Part shown: in pieces, positions 1 to 7,528 of the stretch
How positions within the stretch are numbered: position 1 is the stretch's first letter
Layout: each line of letters opens with the position of its first letter
Source of the DNA: an uncultured Clostridium sp.
Lineage (GTDB): Bacteria > Bacillota > Clostridia > Clostridiales > Clostridiaceae
Assembly: GCF_947072515.1 (NCBI RefSeq)
Contig: NZ_CAMTIG010000034.1
Span: 1 to 38,480, forward strand
DNA: 38,480 nt
Reading direction: 5' to 3'
Translations under genes and position numbers: made by a program
The notes under the pieces: model-generated
What the model was told of the DNA's origin: nothing
Databases searched by the model: none
The model's input: only the letters and a program-made list of their open reading frames with translations

Positions 1-25
1 AAATGACGCTTATAGCGTCATTAAC
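1..25 (-). terminator. Probable intrinsic terminator of the DUF6508-like gene, cut by the window edge
   Basis: A perfect 7-bp inverted repeat (TGACGCT / AGCGTCA, loop TAT) with flanking A/T pairs starts four bases past the stop codon of the first gene. The T-tract expected on the minus strand would lie outside the window, so only the hairpin is seen. Confidence 0.6.
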
Positions 26-28
26 TTT

Positions 29-391
29 CTATACTTCTAAAACAACTTTTAATCTTTCTATACATTCTAAGAATATACCTTTATCTATAGCTTTTGCCCA
101 TGTTCCATCTGCAAATCTTTCTGTTCTTAAATAATAAGTTAAGATAGTACCTATTTTTTTCTCATCTAATTCAGATATTTTTTCTAAATCTATCTTTTCC
201 ATGTTTGTTCCATAAGAATAATCTATCATATCAGTTCTAGCAAACTCATCTAAAAAGTTTAACACTTCAACATCATAATCATAATATCTAATTATTCTAG
301 ATCCTTCAATTGGTGTTTTTAATTCATAGAATTTATTTTCTCTTTCATTAAAGTAATCTAAATATCTCAATAATTTCTTTTTATTTCCCAT
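29..391 (-). CDS. Small DUF6508-like protein of unknown function
   Basis: A 120-residue soluble protein without signal peptide or membrane segment. The C-terminal half (ILTYYLRTERFADGTW, then a helix ending in ECIERLKVVL) resembles the conserved RxERFxDG pattern I associate with DUF6508; this is recognition by eye and the biochemical role is unknown. An in-frame ATG lies 15 bases upstream (404-406), but a strong GAGGGAG ribosome binding site sits between the two ATGs at good distance from the second. I therefore place the start at MGNKKK rather than MRERIM. It is monocistronic, with a hairpin directly downstream. The upstream region has a 20-bp tandem repeat (481-550). Confidence 0.65.
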   Translation of the reverse strand: MGNKKKLLRYLDYFNERENKFYELKTPIEGSRIIRYYDYDVEVLNFLDEFARTDMIDYSYGTNMEKIDLEKISELDEKKIGTILTYYLRTERFADGTWAKAIDKGIFLECIERLKVVLEV

Positions 392-480
392 AATTCTCTC
401 CCTCATTTTAGCGCATAATTTCCCATAATTTTACTATAATAAATCACTTTCTGTCAATATTTTGAAAGTTTTTTTTTATT

Positions 481-550
481 TTTATGCTCTCTTTTCTATC
501 TTTATTCCACTTTTTTTATTTTTATTCCACTTCCTTTATTTTTATTCCTA
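481..550. repeat. Tandem repeat, 20-bp period, about 3.5 copies
   Basis: TTTATTCCAC occurs at 501 and 521 and TTTATTCCTA at 541, exactly 20 bases apart, with a decayed copy from 481. The spacer halves are T-rich and vary. It lies about 90 bases upstream of the DUF6508-like gene start. It could be slippage in low-complexity DNA or a set of helically phased sites. Confidence 0.6.
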
Positions 551-602
551 AATATGTTAATTTAAAAGAGGTTTTTCTATAATTTAGTAGAATAATAAAA
601 AT

Positions 603-678
603 AAAGGATACATTTCTTCGGGATTTTAAAATATTCAACTACTACTCGTATATTTTAAAACTCTACTATGTATCCTTT
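603..678 (-). terminator. Two-part stem-loop after the EamA gene
   Basis: The outer stem pairs AAAGGATACAT (603-613) with ATGTATCCTTT (668-678). The inner stem pairs TTTTAAAATAT (624-634) with ATATTTTAAAA (650-660). Unpaired segments of 10 and 7 bases separate the stems. It begins six bases after the EamA stop and is followed on the minus strand by a U-rich tail, which fits an intrinsic terminator. The internal loop is more elaborate than usual. Confidence 0.6.
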
Positions 679-683
679 TTCTT

Positions 684-1649
684 TTATCTTTTTATTAAGT
701 TTTTACTCATTTTCATTTGTATTATAAATATTATTATAGAACCAATTGCCATAAATATTACACCTACATAGTTATGTGGATATAATATTGATACGTCATG
801 AATTAATATTAATGCTAATATTGGTGATAACACTGGCTTTATAAAGAATATTAATGACGACATTGTTGCACCTAGTTTTTCCATTACTATAAATAATAGT
901 GCAAAAGAAATTCCTGATACAAAAATTGATATGTATAAAAGTAAAATTATATTATGCATGCTAATTCCATGTAATATTGGAATGTTACTAAACATACTTA
1001 AATTATGTTCAACCATAAGATTTGAAAATGCTTTTATATGTGATAATCCTATTAATATTAAAAGTTCAAAACTTCCTACTAAAAAAGTAAATGCTGTTAC
1101 TGTTATAGCATCTAATTTTCTTTTAACAATAGTATATTTGCTCATTATACTGTATAAAGCAAATGTAAATCCTGAAACTAATGCCATTATCATACTTGGT
1201 ACTGCACTTCCACCTAACTGGAATGGATTTATAACAAATAATAACCCTATAAAGCAAACAACTAATCCACCAATTATTCCTTTAGTTATCTTTTCTTTAA
1301 ATATAATACTTGCTAAAGCTATAGTAAATATTGGATTGAAACTAAATATTACTGCAATAACAGCTGGATTTGATCCTTTCATAACTACTGCTGCTGTAAA
1401 TAAAGTCATACTAATGATTATGCAAATAAATCCTGTAATTAGGAAATAAATAAAATCTTTTCCTTGTAGCTTTCTATTATTTTTTCTAAGTTTTCTTATT
1501 GATAATGGTAGTAATACTAATCCACCTATTAAGAATCTTATAAAATTCAATTGAATTGAATTAAAAGCTGTGCCTGTACATTTTATAGCTATTTCCATTG
1601 TACTAAATAGAAATGTTGATATTAAAATTAAAAATATGTATTTTTTCAT
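684..1649 (-). CDS. EamA/DMT-family transporter
   Basis: A 321-residue integral membrane protein with two EamA repeats (about residues 1-140 and 150-310) and around ten hydrophobic helices. Marks of the drug/metabolite transporter superfamily are visible: an N-terminal ISTFLFSTMEI segment, the NPAVIAVI/FSFNPIF region in the first repeat, and a C-terminal LIFFIKPVLSPILALILIHD stretch. Family members export or import small metabolites; the substrate cannot be read from sequence. GGGAGGAATAACAA precedes the ATG. The leader (1687-1751) holds mutually exclusive hairpins and the gene ends in a two-part stem-loop. A paralogue at 7529-8455 sits in a catabolic operon. Confidence 0.88.
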   Translation of the reverse strand: MKKYIFLILISTFLFSTMEIAIKCTGTAFNSIQLNFIRFLIGGLVLLPLSIRKLRKNNRKLQGKDFIYFLITGFICIIISMTLFTAAVVMKGSNPAVIAVIFSFNPIFTIALASIIFKEKITKGIIGGLVVCFIGLLFVINPFQLGGSAVPSMIMALVSGFTFALYSIMSKYTIVKRKLDAITVTAFTFLVGSFELLILIGLSHIKAFSNLMVEHNLSMFSNIPILHGISMHNIILLLYISIFVSGISFALLFIVMEKLGATMSSLIFFIKPVLSPILALILIHDVSILYPHNYVGVIFMAIGSIIIFIIQMKMSKNLIKR

Positions 1650-1686
1650 TTGTTATTCCTCCCTATATATTTTATGTCTATTAAAC

Positions 1687-1751
1687 TACATTTTATCTCA
1701 TAAAATATAAAATGTAAGATTCAATAATATGAATCCTACATTTTATATTTT
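1687..1751 (-). promoter_or_regulatory. Long A/T-rich hairpin with a competing third arm in the EamA leader
   Basis: A 21-bp stem with one mismatch pairs 1702-1722 with 1731-1751 around an 8-base loop. Within it ATAAAATGTA (1707-1716) is complementary both to TACATTTTAT at 1737-1746 and to another TACATTTTAT at 1687-1696. Only one pairing can form at a time. The element lies between the PEBP-gene terminator and the EamA ribosome binding site. It may be an attenuator-like leader, or simply a second terminator of the upstream gene. Confidence 0.45.
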
Positions 1752-1778
1752 GAGGCTGTATTAAAACAGCCTCAAAAT
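1747..1778 (-). terminator. Terminator hairpin after the PEBP-family gene
   Basis: ATTTTGAGGCTGT pairs with ACAGCCTCAAAAT around a 6-base loop, starting six bases past the stop codon. The minus-strand tail is A-rich rather than T-rich; the better T-tract is on the plus side. Assignment therefore rests mainly on position. Confidence 0.6.
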
Positions 1779-1783
1779 TTTTA

Positions 1784-2293
1784 TTAGTTTCTGTATAATC
1801 CTTCGATAGTAGCAACTTCTAAAATGTGCCCTCTCATTGCATTATATAAATCATTTACTAAGAATCCATTTTCTAAATCTAAATCTGTATCTAATGCATA
1901 TACTCTTAATTCATAAGTGTGTGTGCAGTTTGGAGGAGCCATTCCACCATAGTTTGCAGCTTCTTCTCTTGATAAAGCACCTCCACCAAGTACTGGAGCA
2001 CCCCAGCTGTTAACACCTTGAACGAAATCAGTAGTATTTTCTGCTTCTCCTTCTTCAACCTTAGTCTTTTTAAGGTTAGCTCCTGCCCAGTGTATCCATG
2101 TGAATCCACATACTGGAATAGCATCGTGATCATCTAATATAAATGCGTAGCTTTTAGTTCCTGCTGGTGCATTTTCAATTTCAAAATCAATTGAATGATT
2201 TGGCATTCCGTTTACAAATTTTTCTCCGTGTTGACCATGTTTGTCATGGAAGTGTCCTTTTTCGTTAATTGCGTTAGTTTTAATTTTCATCAT
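1784..2293 (-). CDS. YbhB/YbcL-type PEBP (Raf kinase inhibitor-like) protein
   Basis: A cytoplasmic protein of 169 residues, the usual length of the bacterial phosphatidylethanolamine-binding protein family. Seen motifs: DDHDAIPVCGFTWIHWAGANL, corresponding to the family DPDAP...HW signature of the anion-binding pocket, and GGMAPPNCTHTYELRVYALD, corresponding to the P-P...HRY-F motif. Bacterial members have no well-settled function; ligand binding is likely. AGGAGG lies 8 bases before the first of two adjacent ATGs. Upstream are two short inverted repeats, GTACA-TC-TGTAC (2313-2324) and TTGTTC-CCTT-GAACAA (2386-2401), which could be operators. A hairpin terminator follows. Confidence 0.9.
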   Translation of the reverse strand: MMKIKTNAINEKGHFHDKHGQHGEKFVNGMPNHSIDFEIENAPAGTKSYAFILDDHDAIPVCGFTWIHWAGANLKKTKVEEGEAENTTDFVQGVNSWGAPVLGGGALSREEAANYGGMAPPNCTHTYELRVYALDTDLDLENGFLVNDLYNAMRGHILEVATIEGLYRN

Positions 2294-2312
2294 AATAAAT
2301 TCCTCCTGTTTT

Positions 2313-2401
2313 GTACATCTGTACTAAGTTTAGTTTATGTAATTTGTATACTTTTATTTGCTTAATTTTAATTTTAATTTTTATTTTGTTCCCTTGAACA
2401 A
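2313..2401 (-). promoter_or_regulatory. Upstream region of the PEBP gene with two inverted repeats
   Basis: GTACA-TC-TGTAC at 2313-2324 lies next to the ribosome binding site, and TTGTTC-CCTT-GAACAA at 2386-2401 lies about 95 bases before the start codon. I could not fit a convincing -35/-10 pair, so promoter position and repressor are unknown. Confidence 0.3.
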
Positions 2402-2485
2402 TTCTTATTATATGCCTTTAATACATTTAGGTAAATTACTTACTTTTTTGTGAGTATCCTATTTATAATTTTTTTATAAAATAAA

Positions 2486-2507
2486 AAAACTTACCTTAGT
2501 AAGTTTT
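2486..2507 (-). terminator. Intrinsic terminator after the XRE regulator
   Basis: AAAACTTAC and GTAAGTTTT pair around CTTA, and on the minus strand the stem runs into TTTTTTTATTTT. It lies 20 bases past the stop codon. Confidence 0.85.
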
Positions 2508-2526
2508 CTCCTTAATTCTAAATGAT

Positions 2527-2733
2527 CTAATCTTCTACGTATTCTATTATATCTCCTGGTTGACAATTAAGCTCTTTACATATAGCTTCTAATGTTGAAA
2601 ATCTAATTGCTTTTGCTTTATTATTTTTTAAAATAGATAAATTTGCATTTGTTATTCCTACATTTTGAGCCAAATCTTGAAGAGATATTTTTCTTTTTGC
2701 CATCATAACATCTAAGTTTATTACTATAGCCAT
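2527..2733 (-). CDS. Short XRE-family (YozG-like) helix-turn-helix regulator
   Basis: A 68-residue protein that is almost only a Cro/CI helix-turn-helix: KISLQDLAQNVGITNANLSILKN (about 14-36) gives the two DNA-binding helices, and FSTLEAICKELNCQPGDIIEYVED is the classic end of the YozG-like family, found across Firmicutes. GGAG lies 8 bases before the ATG. In many clostridia this gene forms a two-gene unit with a DUF2975 membrane protein, whose activity or stability the regulator is thought to work with. Here the remnant of that partner lies 18 bases upstream (2752-2964), so the regulator may be an orphan. It ends at a good terminator. Confidence 0.88.
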   Translation of the reverse strand: MAIVINLDVMMAKRKISLQDLAQNVGITNANLSILKNNKAKAIRFSTLEAICKELNCQPGDIIEYVED

Positions 2734-2751
2734 TCCACTCTCTCCTATACT

Positions 2752-2964
2752 CTAAATTGTTAGCTCATTTTCTTCTTTATATTTAACTGCTTGCTTAAAT
2801 ATTTTTGCAAGTATTCCTATAAAACATCCAGCTATTATAAAACAAGCTATCGATATCTTAGTTAAAGCTTTTACATTCCCTATACAAAAAGGATTTTCTA
2901 AAACAAGAGTTTTCATCATTCCTTTAAGTAAAAATACAATATATAACTTTAAAATAGCTCTTAT
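2752..2964 (-). pseudogene. Truncated DUF2975 membrane protein
   Basis: The open segment encodes about 70 residues with features of the DUF2975 C-terminus: LLKGMMKTLVLENPFCIGNV, one hydrophobic helix (ISIACFIIAGCFIGIL) and a terminal KYKEENELTI. Full family members are around 150 residues with four membrane segments; here a TAA stop at 2965-2967 cuts the frame and the N-terminal half is absent. The metallophosphatase gene ends at 2977, directly upstream, so a deletion seems to have joined the two. Its stop is 18 bases before the XRE regulator, the normal arrangement of this pair. A short product starting at the ATG-ATG at 2914-2919 is possible, but its ribosome binding site is too close. Confidence 0.7.
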
Positions 2965-2976
2965 TTAAATTTGCTT

Positions 2977-3717
2977 TTAATTTTTTGAATTTATATAAAT
3001 AATATCTTTTATTCCCTCCTTATCTAATTGAATAAAAGATAATCTTCCTTGTGACTCCTTATAACTTGAAAACACTCCAGTATCTAAACATATAACTTTC
3101 TTTCCAAATTTATTTTCTCTAATCCCTATCTCATTTATTTTTTTAAATATATTTTGCATAGGTGTATGTCCAATAATTATATTAAAGGCCTTTGATCCAA
3201 AATCTTCTTTTTTCAATTCTTTATCAAAGGTGTCTATCCATAAGCTCCTATTTATTAATATTTCTTCTTCAACCTCTGTATTTTCCAATCTTTTTAATAC
3301 TTCTTCCTTACTATCGTTTATATCTATATCAATTCCACCATGAACTAATAAAAAATCATCATTCAAAATTATATAGTAAGGAAGATTTTTTATATATTTA
3401 TATACTTTTTCAAAATATTCATTTCCCATTTTCTTTATCTTTTCTATTTTTTTCTTTCCTTCAGTATTTATATAATCCCTTATTCTCTCATCCTCTTCTA
3501 TAGCTAGTTGCAACATGTATTCATGATTCCCTTTAATTAAACTTATATTTTCAGCACTCATTACATAATTTAATACTTTAAAGGAATCTGGTCCTTTATC
3601 TAAAATATCTCCTAATATATATAATTTATCATCTTCCTTAAATTTTATTTTTTCCAAACCTTCAATTAGTTCATTAAATCCTCCATGAACATCACTAGTT
3701 ATAAAAACTCTTTCCAT
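2977..3717 (-). CDS. Metallophosphoesterase, PPP-family protein phosphatase type
   Basis: A 246-residue cytoplasmic phosphatase with the complete two-metal site of the PPP/Ap4A-hydrolase family: SDVHG (D9, H11), GDILDKG (D37, D40), GNHE (N64, H65, E66), VHGG (H126) and GHTP (H184). Bacterial members remove phosphate from Ser/Thr/Tyr proteins or hydrolyse dinucleoside tetraphosphates; the sequence does not decide between these. Lys replaces the usual Arg in GDxxDRG, which occurs in some members. AAGGGAG precedes the ATG. The gene runs directly into the truncated DUF2975 remnant with only 12 bases between, which suggests a deletion junction. Confidence 0.88.
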   Translation of the reverse strand: MERVFITSDVHGGFNELIEGLEKIKFKEDDKLYILGDILDKGPDSFKVLNYVMSAENISLIKGNHEYMLQLAIEEDERIRDYINTEGKKKIEKIKKMGNEYFEKVYKYIKNLPYYIILNDDFLLVHGGIDIDINDSKEEVLKRLENTEVEEEILINRSLWIDTFDKELKKEDFGSKAFNIIIGHTPMQNIFKKINEIGIRENKFGKKVICLDTGVFSSYKESQGRLSFIQLDKEGIKDIIYINSKN

Positions 3718-3836
3718 TTCTTTGTCTCCCTTCTGTAAATTTTATCCTTTAAATTTATTTTAATTTAGTTTCTTACTCTAAGTTATTTTTTAAATTTATC
3801 CATTATACTAAATTTTTATATTTTCTTCTATTCAAA

Positions 3837-3863
3837 AAAAGAACCCGTTAAACGAGTTCTTTT
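3837..3863 (-). terminator. Intrinsic terminator after the DUF2628 gene
   Basis: A 12-bp stem (AAAAGAACCCGT / ACGAGTTCTTTT, one pair a G-U in the minus-strand RNA) with a 3-base loop, followed on the minus strand by TTTTTTTG. Confidence 0.85.
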
Positions 3864-3888
3864 ATAAATTTCTATTTTAAATTTTCAA

Positions 3889-4500
3889 TTATAAAAATGA
3901 ATATAATCCGATTGACATAGCTGAACTTAATAAGCTCATAACAAAAATCATAAGAGCTACAAATATTATTATAGCTAAAAAGAATATTACTACTGATAAC
4001 CCTGAAGTTCCACCATTAGCCTTTGTAACTTCATCTTTATATTCATAATCTTCAAGTTCGGAATTTATAGAATTAATCTTCTTTTTACAATGAGATAAGT
4101 ATATACAATTACCAAATATCCCTACTATAACTATAATAGCAATTTTTAATAATATACCTATAACAACTGACATTGCGCCTATACCTTCTGCTATAGTATC
4201 AGCAACTAAAAATATAGCTAGCCATCCATACATTTTTCTATATGCTAACCAAAATGGTGCAAATAGAAATGCGGCCCAGTTCCAAGATGCAAAATTATCT
4301 TTTTCTTTATTTCTTCTAAATATTTTTGCATAGTAATCTAAATTTTTTGCACCTATAAACTTAAATAGATTATCTTCTGTTACAAGGTTCTTTTCTGAAA
4401 AAAACACATCTTCTTTTTCTTCAGTATCATTATGTACTTCCACTTCTTCTCCTATTAGAGTTTCTTCTAATATTTCAGTTTCTCTATTATTACCTTCCAT
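3889..4500 (-). CDS. DUF2628 membrane protein
   Basis: 203 residues. An acidic N-terminal tail (about 1-45, many Glu and Asp) is followed by FIGAKNLDYYAKIFRRNKEK and the hallmark NWAAFLFAPFWLAYRKMYGW of DUF2628. There is a hydrophobic region to about 130, a polar stretch, and a final hydrophobic helix (VVIFFLAIIIFVALMIFVM). These are probably membrane proteins of unknown role; the domain is small and often paired with zinc-ribbon or other sensor parts, which are not seen here. AAGGAGGG precedes the ATG and a strong terminator follows, so it is likely a single-gene unit. Confidence 0.85.
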   Translation of the reverse strand: MEGNNRETEILEETLIGEEVEVHNDTEEKEDVFFSEKNLVTEDNLFKFIGAKNLDYYAKIFRRNKEKDNFASWNWAAFLFAPFWLAYRKMYGWLAIFLVADTIAEGIGAMSVVIGILLKIAIIVIVGIFGNCIYLSHCKKKINSINSELEDYEYKDEVTKANGGTSGLSVVIFFLAIIIFVALMIFVMSLLSSAMSIGLYSFL

Positions 4501-4622
4501 AATATCCCTCCTTTTCTTTTTATTTTATCACCTTTTCATTAATAAATTATGTATTTTTCAAATCCTTTCTTTGAATTTTAATATTTTTAATATAATTTAT
4601 TTTCATTTTATACATATTTAAA

Positions 4623-4652
4623 GTTAAGCTACTAAATCCCTTTAATAGCTTA
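4623..4652 (-). terminator. Possible terminator overlapping the end of hepT
   Basis: GTTAAGCTA and TAGCTTAAC pair across a 14-base loop that includes the hepT stop codon; the minus-strand tail is CTTTAAAT. The T-tract is poor, so this is a weak call. Confidence 0.4.
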
Positions 4653-5067
4653 ACATTTTTTTCAAATTCCCACTTAACTCTTTTATAAGCTCCATATTTT
4701 GCTCTAAATTCTTTACTAATACTCCATCATCCGGAACTTTATATCTGTGTGCTAATCTATTTCTAAGTCTTCTTGAACTAGAATAAAACTCTAATATTTC
4801 TTTACTTACTACACCACTTTCTTTTATTATTTCCATTCCACCTATTGCTGAAATATCTATTTTAAATTTTCTTAATTCTTTTAAATTAATTGATATATAA
4901 TCCTCACATAATATATGAAAATCTAAAAAGTAAGCTCTTGCACTATGATATAAAAGTTTTCTCATATCCTCACTTTCACATTGTTTAATTGCATTCACAC
5001 ATTGGCTAAAATCATTTTCCCATTCCCTAAAATCTTCTAATAACTTTAATATTCTATCTTCATTCAT
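4642..5067 (-). CDS. hepT: HepT-like HEPN toxin (DUF86)
   Basis: A 141-residue all-helical HEPN protein. It has the R-X4-H-X-Y motif of HepT toxins (R102, H107, Y109 in LRNRLAHRY). In studied systems R and H form the RNase active site and the Tyr is AMPylated by the partner MntA to neutralise the toxin. The start overlaps the 3' end of the nucleotidyltransferase gene by 8 bases, so the two are translationally coupled. All three key residues are present, so the toxin looks intact. Targets in known systems are RNAs, including tRNA; the target here cannot be inferred. DUF86 proteins outside toxin-antitoxin pairs exist, but the neighbour makes HepT the best reading. Confidence 0.87.
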   Translation of the reverse strand: MNEDRILKLLEDFREWENDFSQCVNAIKQCESEDMRKLLYHSARAYFLDFHILCEDYISINLKELRKFKIDISAIGGMEIIKESGVVSKEILEFYSSSRRLRNRLAHRYKVPDDGVLVKNLEQNMELIKELSGNLKKMLSY

Positions 5068-5437
5068 TAATTAAATCTCTCTTTCTCTTTTCTATAAAAT
5101 CACTGTTTTCTCTATAAAAATTCTCTATCATGATACAAAACTGCATATATTTATTTTTTTTATCTACTATAATTATTCCATCATTTATAATGTTTTTAGC
5201 TAGCCTTTTATCTGTTTTTTCATTTAATTGTATTAAATCAACAGTTTGATTAAGTGCTTTTTCTAGCTTTTCTTCTAACTCTAGCTCTTCTTCTAGATTT
5301 AAATTACTTATCATAAAAATATCATAGTCTGAATTCTCTCTATTATCCCTTCTCGCTCTACTCCCAAAAATCCCCATAGCATCTATATTTGGATTTTCTG
5401 CTATTTTTTTTATTTTTGCTAACTCATTCCTCATCAT
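5060..5437 (-). CDS. mntA: MntA-like minimal nucleotidyltransferase antitoxin
   Basis: A 125-residue protein of the minimal nucleotidyltransferase (MNT) fold. The active-site motif is complete: G25-S26, ten residues, then D37-x-D39. In HepT/MntA pairs this enzyme uses ATP to attach AMP units to the toxin Tyr, and the target Tyr is present in the downstream hepT. It starts with two adjacent Met codons; AAAGGAAG lies about 9 bases before the first. It is the first gene of the two-gene unit and overlaps hepT by 8 bases. The C-terminus (IENFYRENSDFIEKRKRDLINE) is an extra helix typical of the family. Confidence 0.87.
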   Translation of the reverse strand: MMRNELAKIKKIAENPNIDAMGIFGSRARRDNRENSDYDIFMISNLNLEEELELEEKLEKALNQTVDLIQLNEKTDKRLAKNIINDGIIIVDKKNKYMQFCIMIENFYRENSDFIEKRKRDLINE

Positions 5438-5522
5438 AATTTCATTCTTCCTTTTATCCTTTTATTATTATCTATATTTTAGACAGTTCTTCTTATTTTA
5501 ATTATAATAAATTTCTCATATG

Positions 5523-5563
5523 AAAAAAGGATTTTCACTAAATTTTAGTGAAAATCCTTTTTA
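5523..5563 (-). terminator. Strong intrinsic terminator after the ClC gene
   Basis: AAAAAGGATTTTCACTAA pairs with TTAGTGAAAATCCTTTTT across a minimal loop, eight bases past the stop; on the minus strand it ends in TTTTTTC. Confidence 0.88.
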
Positions 5564-5570
5564 TTATTTA

Positions 5571-7139
5571 TTATAAGTCACATTCACAGAGTTCCTCAAG
5601 CATTGTTCTTAGCTGAATCTCTTTTGTTTCACTTGCTAAGGTACTTATGGTATCTCCTGCCATTATAACTGTTTCTCCATTTGGTATTAATATTTCCCCA
5701 CTTCTTTCAATAGAGATAACTAATACATTTTTACCTAAGTTTATTTCTTTAAGTTTTTTACCTGCTATACTTGAACCCATGCTAACAATATAGGATACTA
5801 CAACTTCTCCTTTATTTTCCTTAGCATACTCTTCTCGTTTCTCTGTTGATTCCATAGCATGTAATCTCATTTTAAATAGTGATTCATATACTGGTTCACT
5901 TCTTAAAAGTTCTGCTACTAAGTATGAAACTCCACAAACTAAAATAATTGGTCCAAATTGAGTAAATGATCCACTCATTTCACAAACAAGCATCATACCT
6001 GTAAGTGGTGCTCTAACTATTGAGGAGAACATTCCTGCCATAGCAAATAATATGAAGTTCATTAAGTACATTCTATCAAGTCCTAAGAACTGAATAGATA
6101 CTTCACCAAATATAACTCCTACTAATGCTCCTAATGTAAGTAATGGGAATAGTATCCCACCTGGTGTTCCAGATGCGAAACTGATCATTGAGAATATGAA
6201 TTTAGCTATTAATAATATAATTGCAAATCCTAGTAAAACTTTCCCTGTTAATACACTATCTATTAATCCTTCTCCTCCACCTAATACTTGTGGAAGAAAT
6301 ATTCCAAAACCTGCTGCACATACAAAAGGTATTATCATTCTAAATTGTATAGGTAACTTAATCTTACTATAAAGACCCATAGTTCCTACTATACAGAAAT
6401 TATATAATGCTCCACCTAATCCAACAACTATACCTAAAACTATTAAATATCCATAATATCTAAATGGTAATGTTGGTATTACATGTGCCATTAATATAGG
6501 TTGTTTTCCAAAGAAAATCCAAGTAACGGCATCTGATGATACTGATGCTGCTATAGCTGATACAAATAACATTGGAGTAAATTTCTTATGTACTTCTTCA
6601 AGAACAAATAAAACTCCTGCAAATGGCGCATTAAATGCTGCTGCAAGACCTGCACCAGCTCCACTTGAGATTAAGAATCTTTTTTCGATTTTTAATTTCT
6701 TAGTTACATTACCAAATATATGTCCAATACTTGCCCCTAATTGAATTGAAGGACCTTCAATTCCTAGTGACAATCCACTTCCTATGGCTAAAACCCCACC
6801 TACAAATTTATAAATAATGACTTTTCCTGGTGATGGTGCTTTAAAATATCCCGTTAATATTCCTTCGATTTGAGGAATACCACTACCACTAATCATGGAT
6901 TCATCTTTTACCATTAAACCTACAATGACTCCTACTATGGCTAAAATTATTAAACCTATAATTATAGCAAAAACATGGTCTCCCATAAATTTATAAGCTA
7001 AATAAGTGTAGCCAAGTATGTACTTCAGTATTAATCTGTACATCGAAACAAGAAATCCAACACCTATCCCAACAATAATACTTTCAAGAACTACTCTTAC
7101 CTTAGAGGCATTTATCATTCTTTCGATCTTATTATCCAT
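5571..7139 (-). CDS. ClC-type chloride/proton antiporter with C-terminal TrkA-C domain
   Basis: 522 residues. The ClC membrane domain (about 15-430) carries the signature motifs: GSGIPQ (85-90), GIEGPSIQ with gating Glu E128, LFVLEE with a Glu at the internal proton-transfer position (E181/E182), and PGGILFPL. Having both glutamates points to H+/Cl- exchange rather than a passive channel. After about residue 440 there is a TrkA-C/RCK-C regulatory domain (KLKEINLGKNVLVISI ... LIPNGETVIMAGDTI), which binds ligands in related transporters. GGAGGATAAAG precedes the ATG; a sigma-A promoter lies about 90 bases upstream and a strong terminator follows, so it is a single-gene unit. Confidence 0.93.
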   Translation of the reverse strand: MDNKIERMINASKVRVVLESIIVGIGVGFLVSMYRLILKYILGYTYLAYKFMGDHVFAIIIGLIILAIVGVIVGLMVKDESMISGSGIPQIEGILTGYFKAPSPGKVIIYKFVGGVLAIGSGLSLGIEGPSIQLGASIGHIFGNVTKKLKIEKRFLISSGAGAGLAAAFNAPFAGVLFVLEEVHKKFTPMLFVSAIAASVSSDAVTWIFFGKQPILMAHVIPTLPFRYYGYLIVLGIVVGLGGALYNFCIVGTMGLYSKIKLPIQFRMIIPFVCAAGFGIFLPQVLGGGEGLIDSVLTGKVLLGFAIILLIAKFIFSMISFASGTPGGILFPLLTLGALVGVIFGEVSIQFLGLDRMYLMNFILFAMAGMFSSIVRAPLTGMMLVCEMSGSFTQFGPIILVCGVSYLVAELLRSEPVYESLFKMRLHAMESTEKREEYAKENKGEVVVSYIVSMGSSIAGKKLKEINLGKNVLVISIERSGEILIPNGETVIMAGDTISTLASETKEIQLRTMLEELCECDL

Positions 7140-7528
7140 CTTTATCCTCCTTCTTTTAAGTTTTAAAAGGCTCTTGATTTATAACTTGCTTAAACCAATT
7201 TAAAATTCTATATTTTTCGCCTTACTTTCTATTATATATCTCAACAAACTTTTAACTCAAAAGATATATTATTAATTTAATTTTAATTTTTAGTAAATCT
7301 TATTGTATTTCTCTTTTTTTTTAGGCTTAACCTATGTATGTATATGTTTACTTGCCTTTTTTATACTATTAATGAAATTTTATGATATTAACTTTATAAA
7401 TTTTCTTTCTCTTATCTTCAACTTTTTTATCTTTCACTTCATATTATTCATCTTTATTTAATAAATTATTTATTATCTTATACCTTTTTCATTTTATTTA
7501 TAACTTATTTTTTATTTTACTTCTATCC
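7140..7528. other. Gene-free AT-rich interval before the ClC gene
   Basis: It holds the ClC promoter at 7231-7260. The rest (7261-7528, downstream of the EamA gene) is A/T-rich; I see no clear terminator, RNA or small gene with a ribosome binding site. Confidence 0.6.
7231..7260 (-). promoter_or_regulatory. Sigma-A promoter of the ClC gene
   Basis: On the minus strand TTGAGT (7255-7260) and TATAAT (7231-7236) are separated by 18 bases. The start codon lies about 90 bases downstream. Confidence 0.7.

Noticed and set aside
931..1449. 172-codon plus-strand frame
   Set aside because: It lies wholly inside the EamA gene on the other strand and has no ribosome binding site; the composition mirrors the complementary membrane-helix codons.
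1713..1720. Single TGTAAGAT inside the EamA leader palindrome
   Set aside because: It is an isolated half-site on the plus strand and part of a longer inverted repeat, so I do not count it as a response-regulator target.
1906..2133. 75-codon minus-strand frame
   Set aside because: Shifted frame inside the PEBP-family gene, without family features.
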